Shown here: positions 8,482 to 16,670 of the stretch, one piece after another
How the letters are laid out: each line of letters begins with the position of its first letter
Numbering within the stretch: the first letter of the stretch is position 1
DNA from: Prauserella endophytica
GTDB taxonomy: Bacteria; Actinomycetota; Actinomycetes; Mycobacteriales; Pseudonocardiaceae
DNA length: 64,000 bases
Assembly: GCF_005146945.1 (NCBI RefSeq)
Contig: NZ_SWMS01000002.1
Span: 310,001 to 374,000, forward strand
Direction: 5' to 3'
Program-made: the position numbers and the translations under genes
Notes under the pieces: generated by a model
The model's input: only the letters and a program-made list of their open reading frames with translations
Database searches by the model: none
Told to the model about the DNA's origin: nothing

Positions 8482-9222
8482 TCACCAGGCCGCCAGCTCA
8501 CGGAACGTGCCCAGCAGGACGTGCGCCAGGTTGAACACCACGGCCCCCGCAGGCGCGGCCGCGGCCTGCTCCCTGGTGCCGACGATGCTCAGCATCGGCT
8601 TGCCCGACTCCCGCGCCGCGGCCGCCGCGCGGCCCATCGCGTCCCGCACGGCGGGCTCCGCCGCGCCGCCGGTGAGGCCCATCGACACCGAGAGATCGGC
8701 GGGTCCGACCACCAGCGCGTCCACGCCGTCCACCGCCGCGATCTCGCTCGCGGCCGTGCAGGCGGCCGCCGTTTCCAGCATCGGGACCACCAGCGTGGTC
8801 TCGGCCGAGGCGGCGAGGTGGCCTGCTATGGACGCGGCGCCGAACGACCCCGCCCGCGAGTAGGTGGCGAACCCGCGGTCGCCGAGCGGCGGGTAGTGCG
8901 CCGACCGCACGGCCCGCCGTGCCTGGTCCGCCGAGTCGACGTGCGGCACCACGATGCCCTCGGCCCCGAGGTCAAGGACCCGCAGCACGAGTGCGGGCTC
9001 GTCGTGGCCCACCCGCACCAGCACCCCTATGCCCCTGGCCTGCGCGGCCTGGATGTGCTGTTGCAGTGCCCCGAGGTCGGCGGGGCCGTGCTCGCAGTCC
9101 ACGAGCACGAAGTCCAGCCCGGCGACCCCCGCCAGCTCGACCAGGAAGTCCGCCGGCATCCGCAGGAGTCCGCCGCGCAGCCGCTCACCGGCGAGGAGGC
9201 GTCGCTTGAGGGGCTCAGGCAT
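8482..9222 (-). CDS. HpcH/HpaI family 2-oxo acid aldolase
   Basis: 246 residues. The family cleaves 2-keto-3-deoxy acids or 4-hydroxy-2-oxo acids to pyruvate plus an aldehyde, with a divalent metal. Signatures: LDFVLVDCEHGPADL (metal/substrate site), VLDLGAEGIVVPHVDSADQARRAV, and VVPMLETAAA..VDGVDALVVGPADLSVSMG. It overlaps the alpha/beta hydrolase upstream by 8 bp and is the last gene of a three-gene minus-strand operon led by the bicupin. The substrate is unknown; the operon context suggests a ring- or chain-cleavage product. Confidence 0.87.
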   Translation of the reverse strand: MPEPLKRRLLAGERLRGGLLRMPADFLVELAGVAGLDFVLVDCEHGPADLGALQQHIQAAQARGIGVLVRVGHDEPALVLRVLDLGAEGIVVPHVDSADQARRAVRSAHYPPLGDRGFATYSRAGSFGAASIAGHLAASAETTLVVPMLETAAACTAASEIAAVDGVDALVVGPADLSVSMGLTGGAAEPAVRDAMGRAAAAARESGKPMLSIVGTREQAAAAPAGAVVFNLAHVLLGTFRELAAW

Positions 9223-9928
9223 GGGATTCCTTCCGCCGCGGCACGGTGCGCAGCCAGTCGGCGAGCAGCCCGGCCACGTCGCCGGGCCGCTCGATGGGCA
9301 GCAGGTGACCGGCGCCGGGCAGCGTGCGCAGGTCGGCGCCGGGGATCGCGGAGGCGATCGCGGTGTGGAAGCTCTCCGGGCACAGCGCGTCGGCGCCGCC
9401 GCTCAGCACGAGCGACGGCACCCGCACGGCGCGCAGCGCCTCGTGCGCGTCGGTGCGCGTGGCCTGCGCGGCGAGCTGTGCGCCGAACGTGTCCGGGCCC
9501 ACCCGCCGGGCCATGGCGAGGAACCGCCGCGCGTGCTCGGCCGGCGGATCCGGGGTGGCGAACATCGTCGGCAGGATCGCCTCGACGGCGTCGGCGAAGC
9601 CGCCCTCGGCGGTGAGGCGGGCGAGTGCGGCCCACTGGTCGAGCTGGTGCGGGCGGGGAGCACCGGCGTTGGTGGACATCGCGCAGAACCCGGTAACCCG
9701 CTCCGGGGCCAGGCGCAGCACCTCGAAGCCGACGATCGCCCCGAGGCTCAGCCCGGCGAGTGCGAACGGTCCGTCGACGGCGGCGAGCACCTGCTTCGCC
9801 ATGCCCTCGATGCTCGGTGCGCTCAGCTCGACGTCCACTGTGGACCCACCGAGCCCGTCGCGCACGTCGTCCCACAGCCCGGCGTCGCAGAGCATGCCGG
9901 GCAGCAGCACGAGCGGTGCCGTCGTCAT
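9215..9928 (-). CDS. Alpha/beta hydrolase
   Basis: 237 residues of alpha/beta-hydrolase fold: LVLLPGMLCDAGLWDDV near the start (oxyanion region), nucleophile elbow GLSLGAIVGFE with the serine at about residue 81, the acid in LSGGADALCP and the histidine in PGAGHLLPIE. It resembles small carboxylesterase or lactonase types such as 3-oxoadipate enol-lactonase relatives. It overlaps the bicupin stop by 4 bp (ATGA) and the aldolase start by 8 bp, so translation is coupled and the three probably act in sequence. Confidence 0.87.
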   Translation of the reverse strand: MTTAPLVLLPGMLCDAGLWDDVRDGLGGSTVDVELSAPSIEGMAKQVLAAVDGPFALAGLSLGAIVGFEVLRLAPERVTGFCAMSTNAGAPRPHQLDQWAALARLTAEGGFADAVEAILPTMFATPDPPAEHARRFLAMARRVGPDTFGAQLAAQATRTDAHEALRAVRVPSLVLSGGADALCPESFHTAIASAIPGADLRTLPGAGHLLPIERPGDVAGLLADWLRTVPRRKESHA

Positions 9929-11064
9929 CGGCCGATGGTCCTAGGCACGAGCGCGTACGGCGCGACGTAGCCGTTGTGGTCGGTGGCGACCCCAGCGTCC
10001 GCGGCGGCCTTGACGACCTCGGCGTCCCACTCCAGCCGCACCCGGCCGTCGCCGCCGTTGATCACGAGCATCGTCGCGGTGTCGTCCCCTGAGTTGCGCA
10101 GCGCCCGCCACGCGCCGCGCGGCACGGAGAGCATGTCCCACGGACCGAGCCGGACCGTCACCTCGTCGTGCAGGTTGAGCGTGACCTCCCACTCGCCGTC
10201 CTTGACCAGCAGCACCTGGGTCTCGGCGTGCCGGTGGGAGAGCATGCCCTGGCCCGGTTCCGCCCGCAGCCACGCGACGTTGTGGCCGTGCGGGTTGAAC
10301 ACGCGAGGCTCCTGGTGCATGTCCTCGGTCATCCCGTACCCGATCACGAGCGCGAGCTGCGCGCCGCCGCCCGGCAGCGTGCTGTCCAGGAACGGCGCGG
10401 GGGAGTACTCGAGGTCGGCCGCGGTTGCGACGCGCCTGCGCATCTGCTCGGCGGTGTAGGTGCGCAGGCCGGCGATCTGCTCGTCCGTCATGGGCCGCAC
10501 CAGCTCGACGTCCTCGGGCGGCTCGTCGCCGGCGACCGTGTCGATGAGCTGGTTCTCGGCGGTCAGGAACAGGCCGTGCCCCTCGGCCTCCCGCAGCACC
10601 GAGGGCCCCCAGATGATGCCGCCGGTGTCGTCGTGCCCGAGCGTGGTGAACAGCCAGCCGTCGTCGGGCCCGATGTTGGTGAAGCCGCGGAAGATCCAGG
10701 TCGGCATCGACGCGATGTCGCCCTCGCGCAGGACGAGCTCGCCGTCCTTTCCGTCAGCGCCCCAGCGCAGCAGGAACTCGCCGCGGAAGCAGTAGAAGAC
10801 CTCGGCGGTGAAGTGCAGGTGCAGGTTGTTGGTGATGCCGGTGGGCATGGCAGCGGCACCGATGTTGTAGCCGTGCGGTTCGCGCAGGTTCACCACCTGG
10901 TCGGCGTTCTGGGTGACGCCGGGGCCGATCATCGCGTAGTTCTCCTTGCGATCAGAGCCCGGCGTCCGGCAGTCGATGAACGCCTGGTTGCAGGAGACGA
11001 AGTCGGTGCGGCGGATGGTCCGCCTGGCCGCCTCGGCCTCGGTCACCGTCACACGATCACTCAT
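9925..11064 (-). CDS. Bicupin, gentisate 1,2-dioxygenase-like protein
   Basis: 379 residues from ATG 11064 with AGGAGG about 10 bases upstream; the frame runs further but crosses the promoter. Two cupin domains are visible: the first around NNLHLHFTAEVFYCFRGEF, the second around MLSHRHAETQVLLVKDGEWEV. The layout matches gentisate/salicylate dioxygenase-like bicupins, but the first motif has HLH rather than the full iron-ligand set, so dioxygenase activity is not assured; isomerase or binding roles are possible. It heads a coupled operon with a hydrolase and an aldolase, divergent from lacI. Confidence 0.8.
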   Translation of the reverse strand: MSDRVTVTEAEAARRTIRRTDFVSCNQAFIDCRTPGSDRKENYAMIGPGVTQNADQVVNLREPHGYNIGAAAMPTGITNNLHLHFTAEVFYCFRGEFLLRWGADGKDGELVLREGDIASMPTWIFRGFTNIGPDDGWLFTTLGHDDTGGIIWGPSVLREAEGHGLFLTAENQLIDTVAGDEPPEDVELVRPMTDEQIAGLRTYTAEQMRRRVATAADLEYSPAPFLDSTLPGGGAQLALVIGYGMTEDMHQEPRVFNPHGHNVAWLRAEPGQGMLSHRHAETQVLLVKDGEWEVTLNLHDEVTVRLGPWDMLSVPRGAWRALRNSGDDTATMLVINGGDGRVRLEWDAEVVKAAADAGVATDHNGYVAPYALVPRTIGR

Positions 11065-11082
11065 CACAGCTGGATCCTCCTC

Positions 11083-11127
11083 TTTCATACGTATGCACAC
11101 TAGCTCGGACGGTACGTCTCTTGTCAA
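11083..11127 (-). promoter_or_regulatory. Bicupin promoter with LacI-type operator
   Basis: On the minus strand a perfect TTGACA (plus 11122-11127) lies 19 bp from TAGTGT (plus 11097-11102). Directly downstream, over the expected transcription start, is the palindrome CATACGTATG (11086-11095). On the minus strand the site reads GTGCATACGTATGAAA and shares GTGNATACGYAT with the promoter of the divergent-side transporter operon. The natural binder is the LacI protein encoded next door. Confidence 0.6.
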
Positions 11128-11204
11128 CCCCGGCCAGGGCATCGGAGCGTGCGACCAGGGCGAGGACGTATGCTTTTGCGGCAGCACGGCTATCGGGAGG
11201 AACT

Positions 11205-12206
11205 GTGGGGATCACCAGCCGCGACGTGGCCCGACTGGCCGGCGTCTCGCAGCCGACCGTCTCTCGGGCGCTGCGCGGCGACCCTCGGGTCTCCGAGGAG
11301 ACCGTGCGCAAGGTGCGGATGGCGGCGGAGGCGCTCAACTACGTGCCCAGTGAGGCGGGCCGCAGCCTCTCCACCCGCATCAGCCACCGGATCGGCGTGC
11401 TCGTGACCGACCTGGCGAACCCGTTCTACCCGCATCTGGTGGGGCCGCTGCACGACGAGCTCGAGCAGCGTGGTTACCGCATGATGCTGTTCACCGAGCG
11501 CTCCGAGGCCGCGGCGTCGGCGGAGCGGCTCGTGGACCGCTCGATCGACGGCCTCGTGCTGGCCACCTCGACGCTTGACTCGGCGCTGCCCGCCGAGCTG
11601 GGGCGCCGCGAGCTGCCGTTCGTCTACCTCAACCGCGAGGGCACCACGCCGGCCGACGCGGTGGCCGTGGACAACCGGCTCGGCGGCGAGCAGGTCGCGC
11701 GACAGCTCGTGGAGGACGGGCACCGGCACATCGGCGGCATCTTCGGTCCCGACAACACCAGCACGGGCCGCGACCGGGAGCTGGGTTTCCGGCAGGCGCT
11801 CGCCGACGCGGGTATCGCGCTGCGGCCCGCGCACGTGCGGCACGGCCCCTTCGAGTTCGAGACGGGTCGTGACGCGCTGCCCGAGTTGCTGGCCGCCGAC
11901 CCCGCGCCGACCGCCGTGTTCTGCGGAAACGACGTCGTCGCGATCGGCGTGCTCGACGCCGCGCGACGGCTCGGCGTCGACGTGCCGTCGCAGCTGACGG
12001 TGGTCGGCTTCGACGACATCCCGATGGCCTCCTGGGCGAGCTTCGAGCTGAGCACCGTGCGGCACGACCTGCGCGGGATGGCGCGGACGGCGGCCGGGCT
12101 CCTGGTCGAGCGGGTCTCCGGGGCGTACCAGGGAGAGCCGAGGCGGGTCGTGCTGAGCCCCCGGTTCGTGGGCAGGCGCACCCACGGCGCGCCCTCGGGG
12201 AACTGA
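11205..12206 (+). CDS. LacI-family transcriptional regulator
   Basis: 333 residues from GTG 11205, preceded by GGGAGGAA. The HTH is at residues 4-24 (TSRDVARLAGVSQPTVSRALRG) followed by the hinge (ALNYVPSEAGRSLSTR) and a periplasmic-binding-protein-like core (RIGVLVTDLANPFYPHLV, DGLVLATS, TAVFCGNDVVAIGVL, VVGFDDIPMA). It lies between the bicupin operon (minus) and the sugar-type ABC operon (plus), both with matching ATACGYAT sites, so it most likely represses both and responds to the imported substrate. Confidence 0.93.
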   Translation: MGITSRDVARLAGVSQPTVSRALRGDPRVSEETVRKVRMAAEALNYVPSEAGRSLSTRISHRIGVLVTDLANPFYPHLVGPLHDELEQRGYRMMLFTERSEAAASAERLVDRSIDGLVLATSTLDSALPAELGRRELPFVYLNREGTTPADAVAVDNRLGGEQVARQLVEDGHRHIGGIFGPDNTSTGRDRELGFRQALADAGIALRPAHVRHGPFEFETGRDALPELLAADPAPTAVFCGNDVVAIGVLDAARRLGVDVPSQLTVVGFDDIPMASWASFELSTVRHDLRGMARTAAGLLVERVSGAYQGEPRRVVLSPRFVGRRTHGAPSGN

Positions 12207-12348
12207 CCCGCAGCACCGCTACATACGCAATTCATCACGGCTTCCCGGGCCCGGATGCCGGGCTGGTCGGCGCGTTCGCATCATCACCGCACGTAGACGA
12301 AGTATGCGCAGTGCGAGGTCGCCGTCCCGCCGTGGGCGGAATCCACCG

Positions 12349-12378
12349 TTGCCCTTCCACTGTGAATACGCATACACT
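12349..12378 (+). promoter_or_regulatory. Promoter and operator of the ABC importer operon
   Basis: TTGCCC (12349-12354) and TACACT (12373-12378) are 18 bp apart. GTGAATACGCATACAC (12362-12377) overlaps the spacer and -10 element and matches the bicupin operator at GTGNATACGYAT. Weaker related words occur at 12221-12230 (ACATACGCAA) and 12301-12310 (AGTATGCGCA). This fits repression by LacI. Confidence 0.55.
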
Positions 12379-12428
12379 GCCCGGAATCCCAGCCCCGCCG
12401 TTCTCCCGGCAGAGGAGGTCGACCCTCG

Positions 12429-13346
12429 ATGGTGGCAACCACCGTCCCGCCGCCGCGCCCGCGGTCCCGGATGCGCAAGCACGCCGTCCCGTACCTGCAC
12501 CTGGCGCCCGCGCTGCTCGCGGTCGTGCTCACGACCGTGTACCCGCTTGTCTCGGCGCTCATCACCAGCTTCCGCCACTGGCGGCTCAACGAGACGAGGG
12601 AGGCGGGCGAGTTCGTCGGCCTCGAGCAGTACCAGCGCGTCTTCACCGACGACACGTTCTTCAACAGCGCGCTCGTGACCCTGCAGTTCACCGTGATCTC
12701 GGTGGTGCTGTCGGTCGGGCTCGGCCTTGGCATCGCGCTGATCCTCAACAACCGCACCCGGCTCAGCGCGCTCACCAAGGCGCTGCTGATCCTGCCCTTC
12801 GCGGTGGCGCCCGCGCTCAAGGGCTTCTCGTGGCGGTTCATGCTCAACCCGGACACCGGTGTCTACGACCAGATGCTCGACACCGTGCTGCCCTTCGCCG
12901 ACGACATCAACTGGCTCGGCGACCCGTTCTGGGCGCTGATGGTGATCGCGCTGACGGAGGTGTGGGGCTGGGCGCCGCTGATCGCGCTGATGCTGCTCGG
13001 CGGTCTGAACTCGATCTCGCCCGAGGTGCGCGAGGCGGCCACCATCGACGGCGCGAACGCGTGGCAGCGGTTCTGGCGCGTCACCTTCCCGCTGCTGCGG
13101 CCGTTGCTGCTGATCGTGATCTTCCTGAAGGCGGTCTTCTCGGTGAAGATCTTCGACCAGGTCGTCACCACCACCGGCGGTGGACCGGGCAGGGCCACCG
13201 AGAGCCTCAACTTCTTCGCCTACTCGCAGGGCTTCACGTTCCTCGACATCGGCTACGCGTCGGCCGTGTCGTGGGTGATCGTGCTCGTGCTCGGCGTGCT
13301 GGCGACCATGTACCTGATCGCGATGGCCAAGCAGGAGGCGAAATGA
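12429..13346 (+). CDS. Sugar-type ABC transporter permease (MalF/UgpA class)
   Basis: 305 residues with six membrane segments, the first at about 20-42 (YLHLAPALLAVVLTTVYPLV). The coupling loop is EVREAATIDGANAWQRFWRVTFPLLRP at about 196-222, the EAA motif of carbohydrate importers. The inner-membrane subunit pairs with the next gene (4-bp ATGA overlap) and the lipoprotein after it. Polyols, sugars, glycerol-phosphate diesters and other small polar solutes use this class, so the class alone does not identify the solute. Confidence 0.92.
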   Translation: MVATTVPPPRPRSRMRKHAVPYLHLAPALLAVVLTTVYPLVSALITSFRHWRLNETREAGEFVGLEQYQRVFTDDTFFNSALVTLQFTVISVVLSVGLGLGIALILNNRTRLSALTKALLILPFAVAPALKGFSWRFMLNPDTGVYDQMLDTVLPFADDINWLGDPFWALMVIALTEVWGWAPLIALMLLGGLNSISPEVREAATIDGANAWQRFWRVTFPLLRPLLLIVIFLKAVFSVKIFDQVVTTTGGGPGRATESLNFFAYSQGFTFLDIGYASAVSWVIVLVLGVLATMYLIAMAKQEAK

Positions 13347-14236
13347 CCGACATGGCCGTGAAACCCGCACCCGCGCCTGCGCGGTCCGCCCCGGCGCCAC
13401 GTCCGCGGCGGCGGCCCGGCGGCTGGGCGATCGTGCGCGCGGCCCTCCGGGTGCTCGCTACGCTGGCGATCCTGTTCTTCGTCCTGTTCCCGATCCTCTG
13501 GATGGCGCTCACCGCGTTCAAGCCGGCCCGCGACGCCTTCTCCACGGCGGTGGTGTTCGCGCCGACCTTGGACAACTTCGCCGCGATCCTCGGCGGGGCC
13601 AGCGATCTCACCGGCGCGCTCGTCAACAGCGTGCTGATCGCGGTGGCCACCACCATCGTCTCGATCCCGCTGGCGCTGCTCGCGGCCTACGCGTTCTCGC
13701 GCTACCGGTTTCCCGGCCACCGCGGGATGCTGCTGGCCATCGTCGCCACGCAGTTCATCCCCGGCGTGGCGATCGCGCTGCCGTTCCTGACGCTGTTCCG
13801 CAGCCTCGGGCTCATCGACACGCACCTCGCGCTGGTGGTGGTCAACCTCTCGCTCGTCGTCCCCTACATCACGTGGCTGCTCAAGGGTTTCGTCGACGGC
13901 TTGCCCATCGAGATCGAGGAGGCCGCCCGGCTCGACGGCTGCGGCCAGGTGAGCCTGCTGTGGCGGGTGATCACGCCGCTCGCCGCGCCCGGCATCTTCG
14001 TTGCCGCCGTGTTCTCGTTCCTGCTGTCGTGGAACGAGTTCCTGTTCCCCACGTTCCTGGCCCGGACCGACGCCTCGACGCTGCCGGTCGCGCTGATGAC
14101 GCTCGTGCTGCCCGAGGGCGTCGCGTGGGGGCAGATGGCGGCGGCCGGCCTGCTGGTGATGGCGCCGATGCTGATCATGGCGTTGCTGGTGCGCAAGCAC
14201 TTCGCCGAGGGAATGACGATGGGAGCCGTGAAATGA
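13343..14236 (+). CDS. Sugar-type ABC transporter permease (MalG/UgpE class)
   Basis: 297 residues starting at ATG 13343, overlapping the upstream stop by 4 bp. After a proline-rich cytoplasmic start there are six membrane segments and the EAA loop EIEEAARLDGCGQVSLLWRVITPLAAPG at about residues 192-218. It is the second half of the permease heterodimer. The stop overlaps the lipoprotein start by 4 bp. No nucleotide-binding subunit follows, so a shared MsiK/UgpC-like ATPase elsewhere is probably used, as known for many Streptomyces importers. Confidence 0.92.
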   Translation: MTDMAVKPAPAPARSAPAPRPRRRPGGWAIVRAALRVLATLAILFFVLFPILWMALTAFKPARDAFSTAVVFAPTLDNFAAILGGASDLTGALVNSVLIAVATTIVSIPLALLAAYAFSRYRFPGHRGMLLAIVATQFIPGVAIALPFLTLFRSLGLIDTHLALVVVNLSLVVPYITWLLKGFVDGLPIEIEEAARLDGCGQVSLLWRVITPLAAPGIFVAAVFSFLLSWNEFLFPTFLARTDASTLPVALMTLVLPEGVAWGQMAAAGLLVMAPMLIMALLVRKHFAEGMTMGAVK

Positions 14237-15597
14237 GGCGCACACCGAGGCTCGTGGCCGCGCTCGGCGCCGCGCTGGCGTTGCTGGCGAGCGGTTGCGC
14301 GGCGGGCCCGAGCGAGCAGGACCTGCTGGACTCGGTGGCCACCGGGCCGACCGACGAGCTCGGCCTGCTCACCGGCAAGCCCTACGACGGCACGCACATC
14401 CGGCTGCTCAGCTGCTGCAAGACGACCGCGCAGTTCGCCGCTCTACAGGAGAAGACCGACCGGGAGTTCACGGCGAAGACGGGCATCACCGTCGAGTGGG
14501 CCAACATCCCCTACGAGTCGTACCTCCAGAAGATCGTCGCGGAGACCGCGGTCGGCGGCGGCACCTACGACCTCGTGGTGTGGCCCGACGCCTACGGCGC
14601 CTCGGCGAAGATCGGCCTGCAGCCGCTCGACGAGGTGATGCGGCGCGCGGACCGGTCGATCGACGAGTTCTCCCCGCCGTTCCAGCAGGCCGCGCGGGCC
14701 GGTGACCCGGACACCGTGTACGGCATTCCGTTCCGTGGCTTCTCCTACAACCACTTCTACCGCAAGAGCGAGTACGAGCGGCTCGGCATGACACCGGCGA
14801 CGACGTGGGACGAGTTCACCGCGCAGCTGCGGCGGCTCGACGGCGCCGGCGGCAGGGCCGCCTTCGCCGGGCAGTACGGCCGGGGCGGAGGGCAGAACCT
14901 CTACACGTGGATGTCCATGCTGTGGAGCAACGGAGCCGACGTCCTCGGCCGTGACGGCGAGCCCGCGTTCACCACACCGCAGGGCGTGGCGGCCACGGAG
15001 CAGTATCTCGCGCTGCTGCGCGACGGGCACAGCCCGCAGGCGTCGACGAACTGGACGGAAACCGATTCGACGCAGTCCTTCGAGCAGAACCGCACCAACT
15101 CCGTGTTCACGTGGGCGTGGCAGATGGACGACTTCACCGACCCGGCCAAGGTGCAGCCGGAGGTCGCCGGCGACATCGGCGTCGCCCCGCTGCCGGGCTG
15201 GCCGGGCAAACCCACGGTGACCTACGGCTTCACGTGGCTGATGGGCATCCTCAACACGTCCGACCACCAGGGAGCGGCGTGGGAGTACCTGAAGTGGGTC
15301 ACCAACGCCGAGACCGAACGCGACGTCGCGCTCGACAAGTCCGATCCGGACACCGCCACCAGCGTGGTGGTGCACACGGCGAACATGCTCGACCCCGAGG
15401 TGAACGCCGTCAACCACGGGCTGCCGAAGCTGCAGGAGTCGGCCCTGCGCACCGCCCGCACGGTGCCGATGACGATCGACTGGCCGCAGATCCAGGACGT
15501 GCTGGAGGTCGCGATCAACGAGATGGCCCACGGCGCCGACGTGCGCACCAAGCTCGATGAGGCCGCCGCCCAGATCCGCACCTTGACCCGGCGCTGA
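14233..15597 (+). CDS. Extracellular solute-binding lipoprotein (family 1)
   Basis: 454 residues. A signal peptide ends in the lipobox LLASGC with the lipidated cysteine at residue 22. The mature part has family 1 features: GTHIRLLSCCKTT, ITVEWANIPYESYLQKIVAE, YDLVVWPDAYG, and near the end GFTWLMGILNTSDHQGAAWEYLKWV. It delivers the solute to the two permeases encoded just upstream. Coupling by ATGA overlap and lack of intervening promoters indicate one transcript. The next gene follows after 14 bases. Confidence 0.92.
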   Translation: MRRTPRLVAALGAALALLASGCAAGPSEQDLLDSVATGPTDELGLLTGKPYDGTHIRLLSCCKTTAQFAALQEKTDREFTAKTGITVEWANIPYESYLQKIVAETAVGGGTYDLVVWPDAYGASAKIGLQPLDEVMRRADRSIDEFSPPFQQAARAGDPDTVYGIPFRGFSYNHFYRKSEYERLGMTPATTWDEFTAQLRRLDGAGGRAAFAGQYGRGGGQNLYTWMSMLWSNGADVLGRDGEPAFTTPQGVAATEQYLALLRDGHSPQASTNWTETDSTQSFEQNRTNSVFTWAWQMDDFTDPAKVQPEVAGDIGVAPLPGWPGKPTVTYGFTWLMGILNTSDHQGAAWEYLKWVTNAETERDVALDKSDPDTATSVVVHTANMLDPEVNAVNHGLPKLQESALRTARTVPMTIDWPQIQDVLEVAINEMAHGADVRTKLDEAAAQIRTLTRR

Positions 15598-15611
15598 CCG
15601 CGAGGAGAAGA

Positions 15612-16670
15612 GTGACCACAGTGGACAAGATCGCCTACGAGCCCTACCGCGATCCGGAGGAGTTCATCGTCGAGTGGACCGACCGGATCTGGGTGCGCAG
15701 GGGCATCGGGCTGATCAGGGAGAACTACGCCTCTGACGCGATCGTGCACGGCGCCTACGGGACCAGCAAGGGTGTCGAGCCGGTGGTGCGCTCGACGCTG
15801 ATGAAGATCGCGGCGTTCCCGGGCCGGGTCGGCCAGGCCGAGGACGTGGTGTGGGAGGCGCGCGGGGACGACGCGTTCCTCAGCTCACACCGGGTGTTCA
15901 GCTCGGGAACGCACACCGGCTGGTCGGCCTACGGGCCGCCGACCCACCGCTCGTTCTCCTCCCGCACCATCGCCAACTGCCTCTACCGGCGCGGCGAGAT
16001 GGAGGAGGAGTGGGTGGTGCGCGACGAGTACGCGGTGGTACGGCAGCTCGGCCTCGACCCGTTCGCGGTGGCCAGGACGCTGGCGTTCTCCGGTTGGGAC
16101 GGCGTGCGCGCCCCGCTCGCGGATGTGCTCGCCGAGGGCGACTCGGGCGCGCGGCCCGGTCACCACCGCGCGGAGTGCGAGCACGTGCTCGCACTCGTCG
16201 ACGCCGTGTGGAACCGGCGGATGCTGCACGAGGTGACCGAGTTCGTCGCGCGGGACGTCACGTGCCACATCTCGCGCGAACGCACGCTGACCCGGCCGGA
16301 CGGCTACCAGCTGGGGCTGCTCGACCTGCTCGCCCCGTTGCCGGACGCGCGGTTCGAGGTGCGGGACGTCGTCGCGCACGACTCCCCGGCGCACGGTGGT
16401 GTCCGCGTGGGCGTGGTGTGGTGGCTGGAGGGCACCTACAGCGGGACCCCGGCCTACGGCGCCGTCACGGACTCGCCGGTGACGCTGCTCGGCTCGTCGC
16501 AGTTCCTGTTCAGGGAAGGCCGGATCGTGCGCGAGTGGCGGGTCTACGACGAACTGTCCATTCTGGCCCAGATCGCCAGGGCGCGCGGCGACGAGCCCTC
16601 AGCGCCCTCCGTCGCGGGCGAGGAGCATCCGCTGGGCGAGCCTGGCGAGCTCCCTGCTGGCAGGGGATAG
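15612..16670 (+). CDS. Double NTF2/SnoaL-like protein
   Basis: 352 residues from GTG 15612 with GAGGAG upstream. There are two NTF2-like (SnoaL polyketide-cyclase type) domains, about 15-150 and 185-325. The second half of each holds a typical strand pair ending in an EW motif: GEMEEEWVVRDEYAVVRQLGLDP and GRIVREWRVYDELSILAQIAR. It is clearly paralogous to the product of 18908-20095 (shared TIANC, YAVVRQLGLD / KLQQLGID). NTF2-fold enzymes include isomerases, cyclases and dehydratases; the reaction is unknown. It follows the importer operon by 14 bp and overlaps the convergent LysR gene by 72 bp. Confidence 0.75.
   Translation: MTTVDKIAYEPYRDPEEFIVEWTDRIWVRRGIGLIRENYASDAIVHGAYGTSKGVEPVVRSTLMKIAAFPGRVGQAEDVVWEARGDDAFLSSHRVFSSGTHTGWSAYGPPTHRSFSSRTIANCLYRRGEMEEEWVVRDEYAVVRQLGLDPFAVARTLAFSGWDGVRAPLADVLAEGDSGARPGHHRAECEHVLALVDAVWNRRMLHEVTEFVARDVTCHISRERTLTRPDGYQLGLLDLLAPLPDARFEVRDVVAHDSPAHGGVRVGVVWWLEGTYSGTPAYGAVTDSPVTLLGSSQFLFREGRIVREWRVYDELSILAQIARARGDEPSAPSVAGEEHPLGEPGELPAGRG

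Noticed and set aside
12219-14245. Long minus-strand frames opposite the ABC permeases
   Set aside because: His/Arg/Gln/Glu-rich antisense of hydrophobic membrane segments; no start or domain.
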